NCBI GenBank assembly: GCA_036001225.1
Contig: DASYUM010000321.1
Span: 1 to 46,812 of the forward strand
Reading direction: 5' to 3'
From: DASYUM01 sp036001225
GTDB lineage: Bacteria; Methylomirabilota; Methylomirabilia; Rokubacteriales; DASRDR01
Length of the DNA: 46,812 bases
How positions within the stretch are numbered: position 1 is the first letter of the stretch; each line of letters begins with the position of its first letter. A model generated the notes under the pieces. The model was not told the origin of the DNA. It was given only the letters and a program-made list of their open reading frames with translations, and did not search any database. The position numbers and the translations under genes were made by a program. Positions 30,950 through 39,470 of the stretch are shown one piece after another.

Positions 30950-31666
30950 ATGGTCCCCAGCGGCCGTCGGCCTCTCCAGGCGCAGCACGAGCTGCGCTTC
31001 GGCACCCGCGAACTGACGATCTTCGCCGTGGCGTTCGTGCTGATCTGGGCCCTGACCTTCGTCTTCGGCGTCCTGGTCGGGCGGGAGCTGGCGAGCGGAG
31101 GGCGGCCCGCCCCGACCGCCGGGGGGAGCCGGGCTCAGCTCGCCGAGGCGGCGAAGAAGACCGAGCGCGCCGGGATGGAGGAGCGTCTCACCTTCTACAA
31201 GACGCTGACCGCGCCGACGGTCGAGTTGCCGCCGACCAGGCCCCCGACGGTCGAGGAGCGCCTGGTGCCGGCGGAGCCGGCGCCGGTCCCGCTGCCGGCC
31301 AAGCCGGAGCGTCGGCCGGGTGGCGGTGGAACGGGCGAGGGCGCGAGCGGGCGCCCGACCGGGACGCGCGGCGAAGCGGTCGCGGCCCCGGTCGCAAAGG
31401 CGACGGGCGGGACAGCCGGCGCCGCGGAGCCGGGGTGGACGGTCCAGGTCAGCTCGTTCCGGAGCCGGGCCTTGGCCGAAGAACTGCGAAGCCGGTTGGC
31501 CGCCAAGGGCTTTGACGCCTATCTGATCACGGTGACCACCGAGACCGGCCGGGTCCGGCACCGCGTGAGGGTCGGGGCCTTCCCCAGCCGGGCCGAGGCC
31601 GAGCGGGTTGCCGAGGAGCTGCGGGGCGAGCGCAACCTGAATCCTTTCGTCGTCGCCCGGCGGTAG
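30950..31666 (+). CDS. SPOR-domain membrane protein
   Basis: A 238-residue bitopic protein. One membrane segment (TIFAVAFVLIWALTFVFGVLVG, about 23-44) follows a short cytoplasmic N-terminus. A Pro-rich linker (about 85-155) leads to a C-terminal SPOR domain (WTVQVSSFRSRALAEELRS, then RVRVGAFPSRAEAERVAEEL), which binds denuded peptidoglycan strands at division septa. Its ATG directly follows the argS stop. The architecture resembles DedD/FtsN-like proteins, but the exact role is not assignable. Confidence 0.85.
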   Translation: MVPSGRRPLQAQHELRFGTRELTIFAVAFVLIWALTFVFGVLVGRELASGGRPAPTAGGSRAQLAEAAKKTERAGMEERLTFYKTLTAPTVELPPTRPPTVEERLVPAEPAPVPLPAKPERRPGGGGTGEGASGRPTGTRGEAVAAPVAKATGGTAGAAEPGWTVQVSSFRSRALAEELRSRLAAKGFDAYLITVTTETGRVRHRVRVGAFPSRAEAERVAEELRGERNLNPFVVARR

Positions 31667-31697
31667 GCTGCGCCGATACGGTCCTGACTGCTCGGAC

Positions 31698-32252
31698 GTG
31701 GCGTCGTACCCCCCACCGGGCCTCAAGCGGATCCTCATCGAGGCCGACGAGTTGGCCGGCCGTGTTCGCGACCTCGGCCGCCAGCTCAGTCACGACTACG
31801 CCGGCCGGGAGCCGGTCCTCATCGGCGTCCTCAACGGCGCGGTGGTCTTCCTGGCCGACCTCATGCGGGCGATGGACGTGCCGGTGCGCTGCGACTTCAT
31901 CGGCGTCTCGTCTTACGGGCACACCTCCCGCTCGTCGGGCATCGTGAAGATCACGACCGACCTCGGCAGCTCGATCGAGGGGCGCGACGTGCTGGTCGTC
32001 GAGGACATCATCGACACCGGACGGACCATCAGCTACCTCCGCCGCAATCTGGAGACCCGCCACCCCAAGAGCCTCCGGATCTGCACGCTGCTCGACAAGA
32101 TCGAGCGCCGGGAGGTGGCGGTCGAGCTGGACTACGTCGGCTTCACGATTCCCAACGAGTTCGTCGTCGGCTATGGCCTCGACCACGGCGGCTTCTACCG
32201 GAACCTCCCCTACCTGGCCGCCCTCGAGGTCGCGGGAGCTTCGCCGGGCTGA
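31698..32252 (+). CDS. hpt: Hypoxanthine phosphoribosyltransferase
   Basis: A 184-residue purine-salvage enzyme that makes IMP/GMP from hypoxanthine or guanine and PRPP. It has the PRPP-binding signature VLVVEDIIDTGRT (about residues 97-109), the flexible-loop segment SSYGHTSRSSG and the C-terminal base-contact region ELDYVGFTIPNEFVVGYG. The start is GTG 31698. Genes for Hpt are often found next to ftsH, as here. Confidence 0.93.
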   Translation: MASYPPPGLKRILIEADELAGRVRDLGRQLSHDYAGREPVLIGVLNGAVVFLADLMRAMDVPVRCDFIGVSSYGHTSRSSGIVKITTDLGSSIEGRDVLVVEDIIDTGRTISYLRRNLETRHPKSLRICTLLDKIERREVAVELDYVGFTIPNEFVVGYGLDHGGFYRNLPYLAALEVAGASPG

Positions 32253-32313
32253 CCCACGGGGACGGGGCGGCGGTGGCGGTCGCGGCCGCTGGCCGGACCT
32301 CGTTTCGACCGTG

Positions 32314-32322
32314 TGCTATAAT
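32314..32322 (+). promoter_or_regulatory. Extended -10 promoter upstream of ftsH
   Basis: TGCTATAAT (32314-32322) is a perfect -10 hexamer with the extended TGn element. No good -35 is seen at the right distance. The transcript would start near 32329, leaving an 80-nt leader before ftsH. Confidence 0.6.
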
Positions 32323-32411
32323 GGCCGTGCGCTTTCTATGTGCGCGTACCGCTTGGGAAACACGCCTCTCGAGGTCGTGGGGGCCGGTGGAAGGAGGGTG
32401 GCGGACGCAGG

Positions 32412-34232
32412 ATGAATCCCTTCTATAAGAACCTCGCCCTCTGGATGGTGATCGGCCTCGTCGTCGTCCTGCTCTTCAATGTCTTCAACGGTCTGTCCGA
32501 GAAGGGCGGCCTGGAGCCGAATTACTCGGACTTCCTGAAGAACGTCGAGGCGGGCCGGGTGGAATCGGTGACCATCCGCGGCAACCTGGTCACCGGCCGG
32601 CTCCGCGACGGGGGCGAGTTTCGGACCTACATCATCGATTCACCCGACCTGGTGAAACTCCTCCGCGACCGCGGCGTTCGCATCAGCGTCAAGCCGCCCG
32701 ACCAGAACCCCATCTGGTACTCGCTGCTGGTCACCTGGTTCCCGATGATCGCGTTCGTCGGCGTGTGGATCTTTTTCATGCGCCAGATGCAGGGCGGCGG
32801 CGCCAAGGCGCTCTCCTTCGGCAAGGCGCGGGCCCGCCTGATCTCGGAGAAGCACAACAAGGTCACCTTCGCCGACGTCGCGGGAGTCGAGGAGGCCAAG
32901 GAGGAGCTTCGCGAGATCATCGAGTTCCTCAAGGATCCCCAGCGGTTCCAGAAGCTCGGGGGCAAGATCCCCAAGGGGGTCCTGCTGGTCGGCCCGCCCG
33001 GCACCGGCAAGACGCTGCTGGCCAAGGCGATCGCCGGTGAGGCGAACGTCCCCTTCTTCTCCATTTCGGGGTCGGATTTCGTCGAGATGTTCGTGGGGGT
33101 CGGCGCCTCCCGGGTCCGTGACCTGTTCGAGCAGGGGAAGAAGCACGCGCCCTGCATCATCTTCATGGACGAGATCGACGCCGTGGGCCGCCACCGGGGG
33201 GCCGGCCTCGGCGGCGGCCACGACGAGCGGGAGCAGACGCTGAACCAGCTCCTGGTGGAGATGGACGGCTTCGAGACCAACGAGGGGGTCATCCTCATCG
33301 CCGCCACCAACCGCCCCGACGTCCTCGATCCCGCCCTGCTCCGCCCCGGCCGCTTCGACCGGCAGGTCGTGGTGGCCCGCCCCGACGTCAAGGGGCGGGA
33401 GGAGATCCTCCGGGTCCACGCCCGTCGCATCCCGCTGGCCCCCGGCGTGGATCTCAAGGTCCTCGCCCGCGGCACGCCCGGCTTCTCGGGAGCCGACCTG
33501 GCCAACCTGGTGAACGAGGCGGCCCTGTTGGCCGCCCGGCTGGGCAAGAAGCTCGTCGAGATGATCGACTTCGAGAACGCCAAGGACAAGGTCCTCATGG
33601 GCGTCGAGCGGCGGAGCATGATCATCAGCGACGAGGAGAAGCGGACCATCGCCTACCACGAGGCCGGCCACGCGCTGGTGGCCAAGACCCTGCCCGGCGC
33701 CGACCCCGTCCACAAGGTCACCATCATTCCCCGGGGGCGGGCGCTCGGCCTCACCCAGCAGCTCCCCACCGACGACAAGTACAACTACTCCAAGGAGTAC
33801 CTCCTCAACCGGATCACGATCCTCCTCGGCGGGCGCGCAGCCGAGGAGATGGTGCTCAACCAGCAGACGACGGGGGCCGGCGACGATCTCGAGAAGGCGA
33901 CCGAGATGGCCCGCAAGATGGTCTGCGAGTGGGGAATGTCGGAGAAGCTCGGACCGCTGACCTTCGGCAAGCGAGAGGAGCACATCTTCCTCGGCCGCGA
34001 GTTCGCTCGCCAGCAGGACTACAGCGAGGAAACGGCGGTCTTGATCGACGCCGAGGTCAAGCAGATCGTGATCGACTCCGCCGCCCGCGCCCGCCGGCTC
34101 CTCGAGGAGAAGGTCGCCAAGCTGCACATCTTGGCCCAGGCTCTGCTCGAGCACGAGTCGCTGGACGCCGAGGAGATCACCCGGATCCTGGCCGGCACCC
34201 CCAAGGGGGCCCTGCAGGAGGTCCCGGCCTGA
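32412..34232 (+). CDS. ftsH: ATP-dependent zinc metalloprotease FtsH
   Basis: A 606-residue hexameric inner-membrane protease that degrades membrane and regulatory proteins. Two N-terminal membrane segments (about 8-25 and 100-120) flank a periplasmic domain. The AAA module has Walker A GPPGTGKTLLAKAIA, Walker B CIIFMDEIDAVGRHRG and the second region of homology ATNRPDVLDPALLRPGRFDR. The zinc site is HEAGHALV (HExxH). The third ligand region is in the GAGDDLEKATEMAR segment. ATG 32412 follows GGAGGGTGGCGGACGCAGG. It heads the folP-cdaA-ybbR-glmM run. Confidence 0.97.
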   Translation: MNPFYKNLALWMVIGLVVVLLFNVFNGLSEKGGLEPNYSDFLKNVEAGRVESVTIRGNLVTGRLRDGGEFRTYIIDSPDLVKLLRDRGVRISVKPPDQNPIWYSLLVTWFPMIAFVGVWIFFMRQMQGGGAKALSFGKARARLISEKHNKVTFADVAGVEEAKEELREIIEFLKDPQRFQKLGGKIPKGVLLVGPPGTGKTLLAKAIAGEANVPFFSISGSDFVEMFVGVGASRVRDLFEQGKKHAPCIIFMDEIDAVGRHRGAGLGGGHDEREQTLNQLLVEMDGFETNEGVILIAATNRPDVLDPALLRPGRFDRQVVVARPDVKGREEILRVHARRIPLAPGVDLKVLARGTPGFSGADLANLVNEAALLAARLGKKLVEMIDFENAKDKVLMGVERRSMIISDEEKRTIAYHEAGHALVAKTLPGADPVHKVTIIPRGRALGLTQQLPTDDKYNYSKEYLLNRITILLGGRAAEEMVLNQQTTGAGDDLEKATEMARKMVCEWGMSEKLGPLTFGKREEHIFLGREFARQQDYSEETAVLIDAEVKQIVIDSAARARRLLEEKVAKLHILAQALLEHESLDAEEITRILAGTPKGALQEVPA

Positions 34233-34240
34233 ACACACTT

Positions 34241-34266
34241 CGGAGGGGGGTGTTCAACCCCCTCCG
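34241..34266. other. Hairpin between ftsH and folP
   Basis: CGGAGGGGG (34241-34249) pairs perfectly with CCCCCTCCG (34258-34266). No T-run follows, so it is more likely a transcript-stabilising or pausing structure than an intrinsic terminator. Confidence 0.45.
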
Positions 34267-34345
34267 ACGGCCCACGCGGCGAAGCCGCGATCGTCGCCTT
34301 TCCGCCAGGGCCGCGGCTCTGCCTCCCTCCGAGCGTGGTTTGACG

Positions 34346-35209
34346 ATGATGAGCAAACCGATGAGGCTTCGGCTTCGAGGTCACGAGTTCACGTGGGGTG
34401 AGCGACCGCGGACCCTGCTGATGGGGATCGTCAACGTGACGCCCGACTCCTTCGCCGACGGCGGCCGCTTTTGGGCCCCCGATGCGGCGGTCGCTCACGC
34501 CTTTGCCCTGGCGCGAGAAGGCGCCGAGATCCTGGACTTCGGCGCCGAGTCCACCCGGCCGGGCTCGCGCCCCGTCTCGGCCGCCGAGGAGCAGGATCGC
34601 TTGCTGCCCGTCCTCGAGCAGGTCCTGAAGGAGCCCCCCTGCCCGGTCTCGGTGGACACCTCGAAGCCGGAGGTGGCCGAGAGCGCGCTGGCCCTGGGCG
34701 CCCACATGGTCAACGACGTCACCGGCCTGGCCGCCGGACCGGCCCTGGCCCAGGTCTGCGCGCGCCGCGGCGCCGCTCTGTGCGTGATGCACATGCGAGG
34801 GACGCCCGCCACCATGCAGGAGGCGCCGCGCTACGACGACCTCCTCGGGGAGGTGCGGGCGCGGCTGGCCGAGGCGGTGGCGACGGCGGAGGCGGCCGGC
34901 CTGGCGGCCGACGCGATCTGCGTGGATCCCGGAATCGGCTTCGGGAAGACGGTGGCCCACAACCTCACCCTGCTCAAGCGGCTCGATGCGCTCACGTCGC
35001 TGGGCAAGCCGATCCTGGTGGGGGTGTCGCGCAAGAGCTTCATCGGCGCCCTCCTCGAACTGCCGCCCGCCGAACGGCTGGAGGGAACGCTGGCCGCCTC
35101 CGTGGTCGCCGTCCTGGCCGGCGTACACATCCTCCGCGTCCACGACGTCGCCGCCGTGCGGCGAGCGGTGCGGGTGGCGGAAGCCGTCCGGGATGCTCCC
35201 CATGAGTAG
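34346..35209 (+). CDS. folP: Dihydropteroate synthase
   Basis: A 287-residue TIM-barrel enzyme of folate synthesis that joins p-aminobenzoate to hydroxymethyl-dihydropterin diphosphate; it is the sulfonamide target. Visible motifs are MGIVNVTPDSFADGG, ILDFGAESTRPGS, SVDTSKPEVA, MVNDVTGL, CVMHMRGTPATMQ, DPGIGFGKTVAHN and GVSRKSFIGALL. ATG 34346 begins just before the core; an ATG at 34349 is equally possible. FolP commonly sits between ftsH and cdaA/glmM. Confidence 0.95.
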   Translation: MMSKPMRLRLRGHEFTWGERPRTLLMGIVNVTPDSFADGGRFWAPDAAVAHAFALAREGAEILDFGAESTRPGSRPVSAAEEQDRLLPVLEQVLKEPPCPVSVDTSKPEVAESALALGAHMVNDVTGLAAGPALAQVCARRGAALCVMHMRGTPATMQEAPRYDDLLGEVRARLAEAVATAEAAGLAADAICVDPGIGFGKTVAHNLTLLKRLDALTSLGKPILVGVSRKSFIGALLELPPAERLEGTLAASVVAVLAGVHILRVHDVAAVRRAVRVAEAVRDAPHE

Positions 35210-35251
35210 GCGGAGGCGGGTGGCCGACGCGGGAGCCGGGAGCGCCGCCGC

Positions 35252-36097
35252 ATGACCCCTGGCGTGTGGGAGGTCCTCCGCGGGTTCCGGCTGCTCGACG
35301 TGGTGGACATCGCGATCGTCGCCTACGTGATCTATCGCGTGCTCCTCATGTTCCGGGGTACCCTCGCCGTCCAGATGCTGGCCGGGCTCGGCCTCCTGAT
35401 GGCGGCCCGGTTCGTCTCCCGCAAGGCGGAACTGCACAGCGTCAGCTTCATCCTCGACAACTTCTGGACGTTCTGGGTGCTGGCGCTCATCGTCCTCTTC
35501 CAGCCCGAGCTGCGCCGGGCCCTCGCCCAGGCCGGCCAGAGCCGCATTCTCCAGCAGGTGTTCGGGCCGGCCGGCTCCGGCCGCCGCCACGTCATCGAGG
35601 AAGTGGTCCGGGCGGCCGAATCGCTCGCCGCCAAGCGAGTGGGGGCGCTGATCGTTCTCGAGCGCACCAGTGGGCTCCGCCACTACGCCGAGCTGGGCGT
35701 CCGCGTGGACGCGAGCGTCTCGGCCGAGCTGCTCGGCAGCATCTTCCTTCCCGGCTCGCCGCTCCACGACGGGGCGGTCTTGATCCAGGGCGGTCGGGTC
35801 TCGGTCGCCGGCTGCTTCCTGCCGCTCTCGCGGAACCTCAACCTCGGCCGCACCCTCGGCACGCGTCACCGGGCAGCCCTCGGCCTGGCCGAGGAGACGG
35901 ACGCCGTGGTGGTGGTGGTCTCCGAAGAGACCGGGGCCATCTCCCTGGCCGTCAACGACGCGATGGAAACCGGGCTGGCCGCGGAGGAGCTGGGCCGCCG
36001 GCTCGGTGAGCTGCTCGGCACCGCCGAGGGGTCCGGCGAGCGGCGTCGCTGGCTGCTGGCCGGGGTTCGGCGCCTGACCGTGCGGGGCAAGGCCTGA
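35252..36097 (+). CDS. cdaA: Diadenylate cyclase CdaA
   Basis: A 281-residue membrane enzyme making cyclic di-AMP from ATP. Three N-terminal membrane helices (about residues 15-85) precede the DAC domain. Catalytic motifs are SPLHDGAVLI (DGA) and GTRHRAALG (RHR). It overlaps ybbR by one base, and ybbR and glmM follow, giving the conserved cdaA-cdaR-glmM module in which c-di-AMP synthesis is tied to cell-wall precursor supply. Confidence 0.95.
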   Translation: MTPGVWEVLRGFRLLDVVDIAIVAYVIYRVLLMFRGTLAVQMLAGLGLLMAARFVSRKAELHSVSFILDNFWTFWVLALIVLFQPELRRALAQAGQSRILQQVFGPAGSGRRHVIEEVVRAAESLAAKRVGALIVLERTSGLRHYAELGVRVDASVSAELLGSIFLPGSPLHDGAVLIQGGRVSVAGCFLPLSRNLNLGRTLGTRHRAALGLAEETDAVVVVVSEETGAISLAVNDAMETGLAAEELGRRLGELLGTAEGSGERRRWLLAGVRRLTVRGKA

Positions 36098-36501
36098 TGT
36101 CGCCGCTCGGTCGCCTCCTGCGGCACTGGGAGCTGAAGCTCCTCTCGATCGTCTTCGCGGTCGTCCTCTGGGTCTTCGTCGGCTCCGAGGACACGGGGGA
36201 GGCTATCTACACGGTGCCCGTGGAGGTGACGGGGGTTCCGGCGGGTATGGTGGTCACCGCCCTGGGGGCGGAGACCGTGGACGTGCGGGTGCAGGGGCTG
36301 CGTTACGTCCTCGCCCAGTTGGAGGAGCGGAGCTTGCGGGCCGACCTCAATCTCCGGCAGGCCCGACCGGGCGAGGTCGTCGTCTCCATTCGGCCCGAGG
36401 ACGTCCCCGTGCCCCGCGGGGTCCAGGTAGTCCGGGTCACGCCGTCGCGGGTCCGGGCCACGCTGGAGCCGGCCAGCCGGCCGAAAGCGGGCCGGAAGTG
36501 A
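36097..36501 (+). CDS. YbbR-domain protein (short CdaR-like regulator of CdaA)
   Basis: A 134-residue protein with an N-terminal membrane anchor (LLSIVFAVVLWVFVGS, about residues 16-31) and one YbbR domain (VEVTGVPAGMVVTALGAETV and VQGLRYVLAQLEERSLRADL). Bacillus CdaR has several YbbR repeats; this short form has one or one and a half. Its place between cdaA and glmM supports a role in modulating CdaA activity at the membrane. Confidence 0.85.
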   Translation: MSPLGRLLRHWELKLLSIVFAVVLWVFVGSEDTGEAIYTVPVEVTGVPAGMVVTALGAETVDVRVQGLRYVLAQLEERSLRADLNLRQARPGEVVVSIRPEDVPVPRGVQVVRVTPSRVRATLEPASRPKAGRK

Positions 36502-36511
36502 ATACCTGACC

Positions 36512-37876
36512 GTGGGCCGGCTATTCGGCACCGATGGCGTGCGAGGGGTCGCCAACGAGGCGCCGCTGACCCCCGAGCTGGCCTTCCGGCTGGGCCGCGT
36601 CGCCGCGGCCTACCTGGCCGAGCATGATGGGCCGACCGGGGTTCGGCCCGCGCTCCTGATCGGTCGCGACACCCGGCTCTCGGGACCGCTCCTCGAGCAG
36701 GCCCTGGTGGCGGGCGTGCTCTCGACCGGCGTGGACGCCCTGGTCGCCGGGGTGCTGCCGACCCCCGCGATCGCCATCCTCACGCGCTTCCTGGACGCGC
36801 GTGGTGGTGTCGTCCTCTCGGCGTCCCACAATCCGTTCCCCGACAACGGGATCAAGCTCTTCGCGGCCGGCGGCGGGAAGCTGCCCGACGCGTGGGAGGA
36901 GGAAATCGAGGCGCGGCTCGAGGCCGGCGACGGTGCCCCCCGGCCGATCGGGGCTGGCGTGGGCCGGCTGGTGCCGGTGCCTCGTGCGGAAGCGCTCTAC
37001 CTCGAGGCGTTGCGGGCTACGGTGCCCTCCCTCGACCTTCGCGGCGTCCGCCTCGTCCTGGACTGCGCCCACGGGGCGACGTTCCGGGTCGGCCCGCGAC
37101 TGTTCCGCAGCCTGGGCGCCGAGGTCACCGCGCTCGGGGTCCGGCCGAGCGGCACCAACATCAACGCCAGGGTAGGGGCCCTCCACCCCGAGGGCCTCCA
37201 GGCGCGGGTCCGCCGCCTCGAAGGGGCTCTCGGGCTGGCCTTCGACGGCGACGGCGACCGCCTGCTGACCGTGGACGAGGCGGGGGCGGTGCGGGACGGC
37301 GATCACCTCCTCGCCATCTACGCGACCGCGCTCGCCGCCGAGGGAGGCCTGCGGGGAGGCGTCGTGGTCTCCACCGTGATGGCGAACCTCGGCCTCGAGC
37401 GGGCCATGGCCGGCCTGGGGGTCGGGCTGGTCCGGACGGCGGTGGGGGACCGCTACGTCCTCGAGGAGATGCTCCGCCGCCAGGCCAATCTCGGCGGCGA
37501 GCAGTCGGGCCACATCATCTTTCTCGACCACGCGCCGACCGGCGACGGGCTCCTGTCGGCCCTCCAGCTTCTCCGCATCCTTCGGGGACGGGGTCGCCCG
37601 CTGGCGGAGCTGGCCAAGGTGGTCACCAAGTACCCGCAGGTCCTCGTCAACGTGCCGGTGCGGGCCAAGCCGGCGCTGGACAGCCTGCCCGCCGTCAACG
37701 ATGTCGTCGGACGCTGGGAGCGGAAGCTCGAGGGGCGGGGCCGGATTCTCCTTCGCTATTCCGGCACCGAGCCGCTGGCCCGCGTCATGGTGGAGGGGGA
37801 CGACCAGATGACCATCGAGAGCGTGGCGCAGGAGATCGCGGCGGTGATCCAGGCCGAGATCGGGAGGGCGTCGTGA
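36512..37876 (+). CDS. glmM: Phosphoglucosamine mutase
   Basis: A 454-residue enzyme converting glucosamine-6-phosphate to glucosamine-1-phosphate for peptidoglycan and LPS synthesis. It shows LFGTDGVRGVAN, the phosphoserine loop VVLSASHNPFPDNGIK (Ser about residue 106), the metal loop LAFDGDGDRLL, the sugar-binding GGEQSGHIIF and the phosphate-binding RYSGTEPLARVMVEG. The start is GTG 36512. The next gene starts within its stop. Confidence 0.96.
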   Translation: MGRLFGTDGVRGVANEAPLTPELAFRLGRVAAAYLAEHDGPTGVRPALLIGRDTRLSGPLLEQALVAGVLSTGVDALVAGVLPTPAIAILTRFLDARGGVVLSASHNPFPDNGIKLFAAGGGKLPDAWEEEIEARLEAGDGAPRPIGAGVGRLVPVPRAEALYLEALRATVPSLDLRGVRLVLDCAHGATFRVGPRLFRSLGAEVTALGVRPSGTNINARVGALHPEGLQARVRRLEGALGLAFDGDGDRLLTVDEAGAVRDGDHLLAIYATALAAEGGLRGGVVVSTVMANLGLERAMAGLGVGLVRTAVGDRYVLEEMLRRQANLGGEQSGHIIFLDHAPTGDGLLSALQLLRILRGRGRPLAELAKVVTKYPQVLVNVPVRAKPALDSLPAVNDVVGRWERKLEGRGRILLRYSGTEPLARVMVEGDDQMTIESVAQEIAAVIQAEIGRAS

Positions 37877-38541
37877 CCGCCGGCGGCACCCGGCGCGGGA
37901 GGGCGGGCCCGGCGCTGATCGGGCTGCTGCTGCCGCTGACCCTGCTCGCGTGCGACAAGAAGAACAATCCGGGGGGGCCGTCGGATCCCGGGGAGCGGGC
38001 CTACCTGCTCCAGCACAACGGGCGGTTCAACAGCGGGCGCACGGTCCGCTGGCCGAACCTGCCGATCCGGGTGTTCCTCAACGACATCGCCCAGGAGAGC
38101 GAGGTGACGGAGTGGACGCGGGCGACCGGGGGCCAGGTGACCTTCACCTTCGTCGGCAGCCGCTCCGGGGCCGACGTCGCCTTCCGATTCGGGGGCGGCC
38201 CCGACATCTGCGGCCTCACCACCGTCGAGTTCGACAGCGACGGGAGAATTCTCTCCGCCGACACTCAGGTGGTGCAGGCGATCTTCCGCGGACCCCAGTG
38301 TCAGCGGACGGTCGTCCACGAGACAGCGCACGCCATCGGCTTCCTCGACCATACCTCGGACGGCGGGCTCATGGACCCGGACGGCGGCGACGGGCGGATC
38401 ACGGAGCCGGTGGCGGCGATGCTCCGCAACCTGTACTTGCTGGCGCCCGGGACCTTCCTCGGCTCGGCGCGGGGGCCGCTGGCCGAGCGGCGGCCGGGCG
38501 GGCGGTTCGTGGTGACGATCGTGGACCCGGTCCGTCAATGA
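37873..38541 (+). CDS. Predicted lipoprotein with metzincin-like zinc protease motif
   Basis: A 222-residue exported protein. The N-terminus ends in a lipobox (LTLLAC, Cys about residue 27), so it should be a lipid-anchored protein. The motif HETAHAIGFLDH followed by TSDGGLMDP resembles the metzincin HExxHxxGxxH plus Met-turn, but the third His is one residue further away than usual. Length is short for a protease domain, comparable to the matrixin core. The start GTG 37873 overlaps glmM by 4 nt. Substrate is unknown; envelope or extracellular protein cleavage is inferred. Confidence 0.7.
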   Translation: MTAGGTRRGRAGPALIGLLLPLTLLACDKKNNPGGPSDPGERAYLLQHNGRFNSGRTVRWPNLPIRVFLNDIAQESEVTEWTRATGGQVTFTFVGSRSGADVAFRFGGGPDICGLTTVEFDSDGRILSADTQVVQAIFRGPQCQRTVVHETAHAIGFLDHTSDGGLMDPDGGDGRITEPVAAMLRNLYLLAPGTFLGSARGPLAERRPGGRFVVTIVDPVRQ

Positions 38542-38566
38542 GCCGGCCCGACCGCGCATCTCGACC

Positions 38567-38959
38567 ATGAAGCGGCTGGCGGCCCTGGGCCTGATGCTCT
38601 GCCTCGCGGTCGGCGGCGAGGGGGAGGCGGGCGTGATCCACATGGTGGTGGCGGATCTGCCGTACCCGCGGGTATGGGAGGCCGCGGTGCGCGCGGTCGC
38701 CGGCTACCCGGTCGAGCGCGCGGCCGACGGGGTCATCGTGACGGGATGGCGCGAGCGGCCACCGGCCGCCGGCGAGGGTGGCTTCGGCCGCGTGCAGGAG
38801 CGGGTGACCCTGCGCGTCGAGCCATTCGCCGACCGGATCACCCGGGTGACCGCGGAAGCAGAGGCGCGAGGCTGGCGCGACGGGCAGTGGGTGACGATCG
38901 CCGACACCGACGCCATTGCCCGGGACGTCTTGGCCCGGCTACGCGACGCCCAGAGCTGA
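38567..38959 (+). CDS. Secreted protein of unknown function
   Basis: A 130-residue protein with an N-terminal signal peptide (MKRLAALGLMLCLAVGGEGE). The rest is a compact alpha/beta domain with PYPRVWEAAVRAVAGYPVER and RITRVTAEAEARGWRDGQWV, vaguely like BamC- or DUF-type outer-membrane accessory domains. I do not recognise a family. It lies 25 nt after the metzincin-like gene and may share its transcript. Confidence 0.6.
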   Translation: MKRLAALGLMLCLAVGGEGEAGVIHMVVADLPYPRVWEAAVRAVAGYPVERAADGVIVTGWRERPPAAGEGGFGRVQERVTLRVEPFADRITRVTAEAEARGWRDGQWVTIADTDAIARDVLARLRDAQS

Positions 38960-39065
38960 GCGGTGCGTCGCGGCCAGAGGGTCGGCCGCGGCGGGCCCTG
39001 GCCGGTGGCGGCCGCGCTGGTCATCATCGGGGGCCCGATCCGGCCGTGAGCAAAAGGCGGGGCCG

Positions 39066-39470
39066 ATGATCGTGGGGGTCGGCGTCGATCTGGTTCGCAT
39101 CGCCCGAATCCGCGCGGCGATCGAGCGTTGGCAAGATCGTTTCCTCGAGCGCGTCTTCACTCCCGACGAGGTCGCCTATGCGCGGGGGCGACGCGACCCG
39201 GCCGAGCACCTGGCCGCGCGCTTCGCGGCGAAGGAGGCCGCGCTCAAGGCGCTGGGGACGGGATTGGGCATGGGCGTACGCTGGCGCGAGCTGGAGGTGC
39301 AGCGGGCCCGCGGAGAACGCCCGCGGCTGGCCCTGTCGGGGCGGACCGCGGCGCTGGGCGCCGCGCGCGGCGTGCGGACCCTCCACCTCTCGCTGTCGCA
39401 CGACGGCGAGTACGCCCTGGCCCACGTGCTGGCCGAGGGGGAGCCGCCCGCCCCGGGGCGGCGAGCATGA
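39066..39470 (+). CDS. acpS: Holo-[acyl-carrier-protein] synthase
   Basis: A 134-residue phosphopantetheinyl transferase that converts apo-ACP to holo-ACP. It has the N-terminal GVGVDLVRIARI with the metal-binding Asp, RFAAKEAALKALGTGLGMG containing the conserved Glu/Lys, and LSLSHDGEYALAHVL. The start ATG 39066 gives the family's normal length. The stop overlaps the ATG of nnrD by 4 nt, a neighbourhood seen in many bacteria. Confidence 0.94.
   Translation: MIVGVGVDLVRIARIRAAIERWQDRFLERVFTPDEVAYARGRRDPAEHLAARFAAKEAALKALGTGLGMGVRWRELEVQRARGERPRLALSGRTAALGAARGVRTLHLSLSHDGEYALAHVLAEGEPPAPGRRA

Noticed and set aside
34241..34266. Intrinsic terminator after ftsH
   Set aside because: The stem is strong, but no T-run follows.
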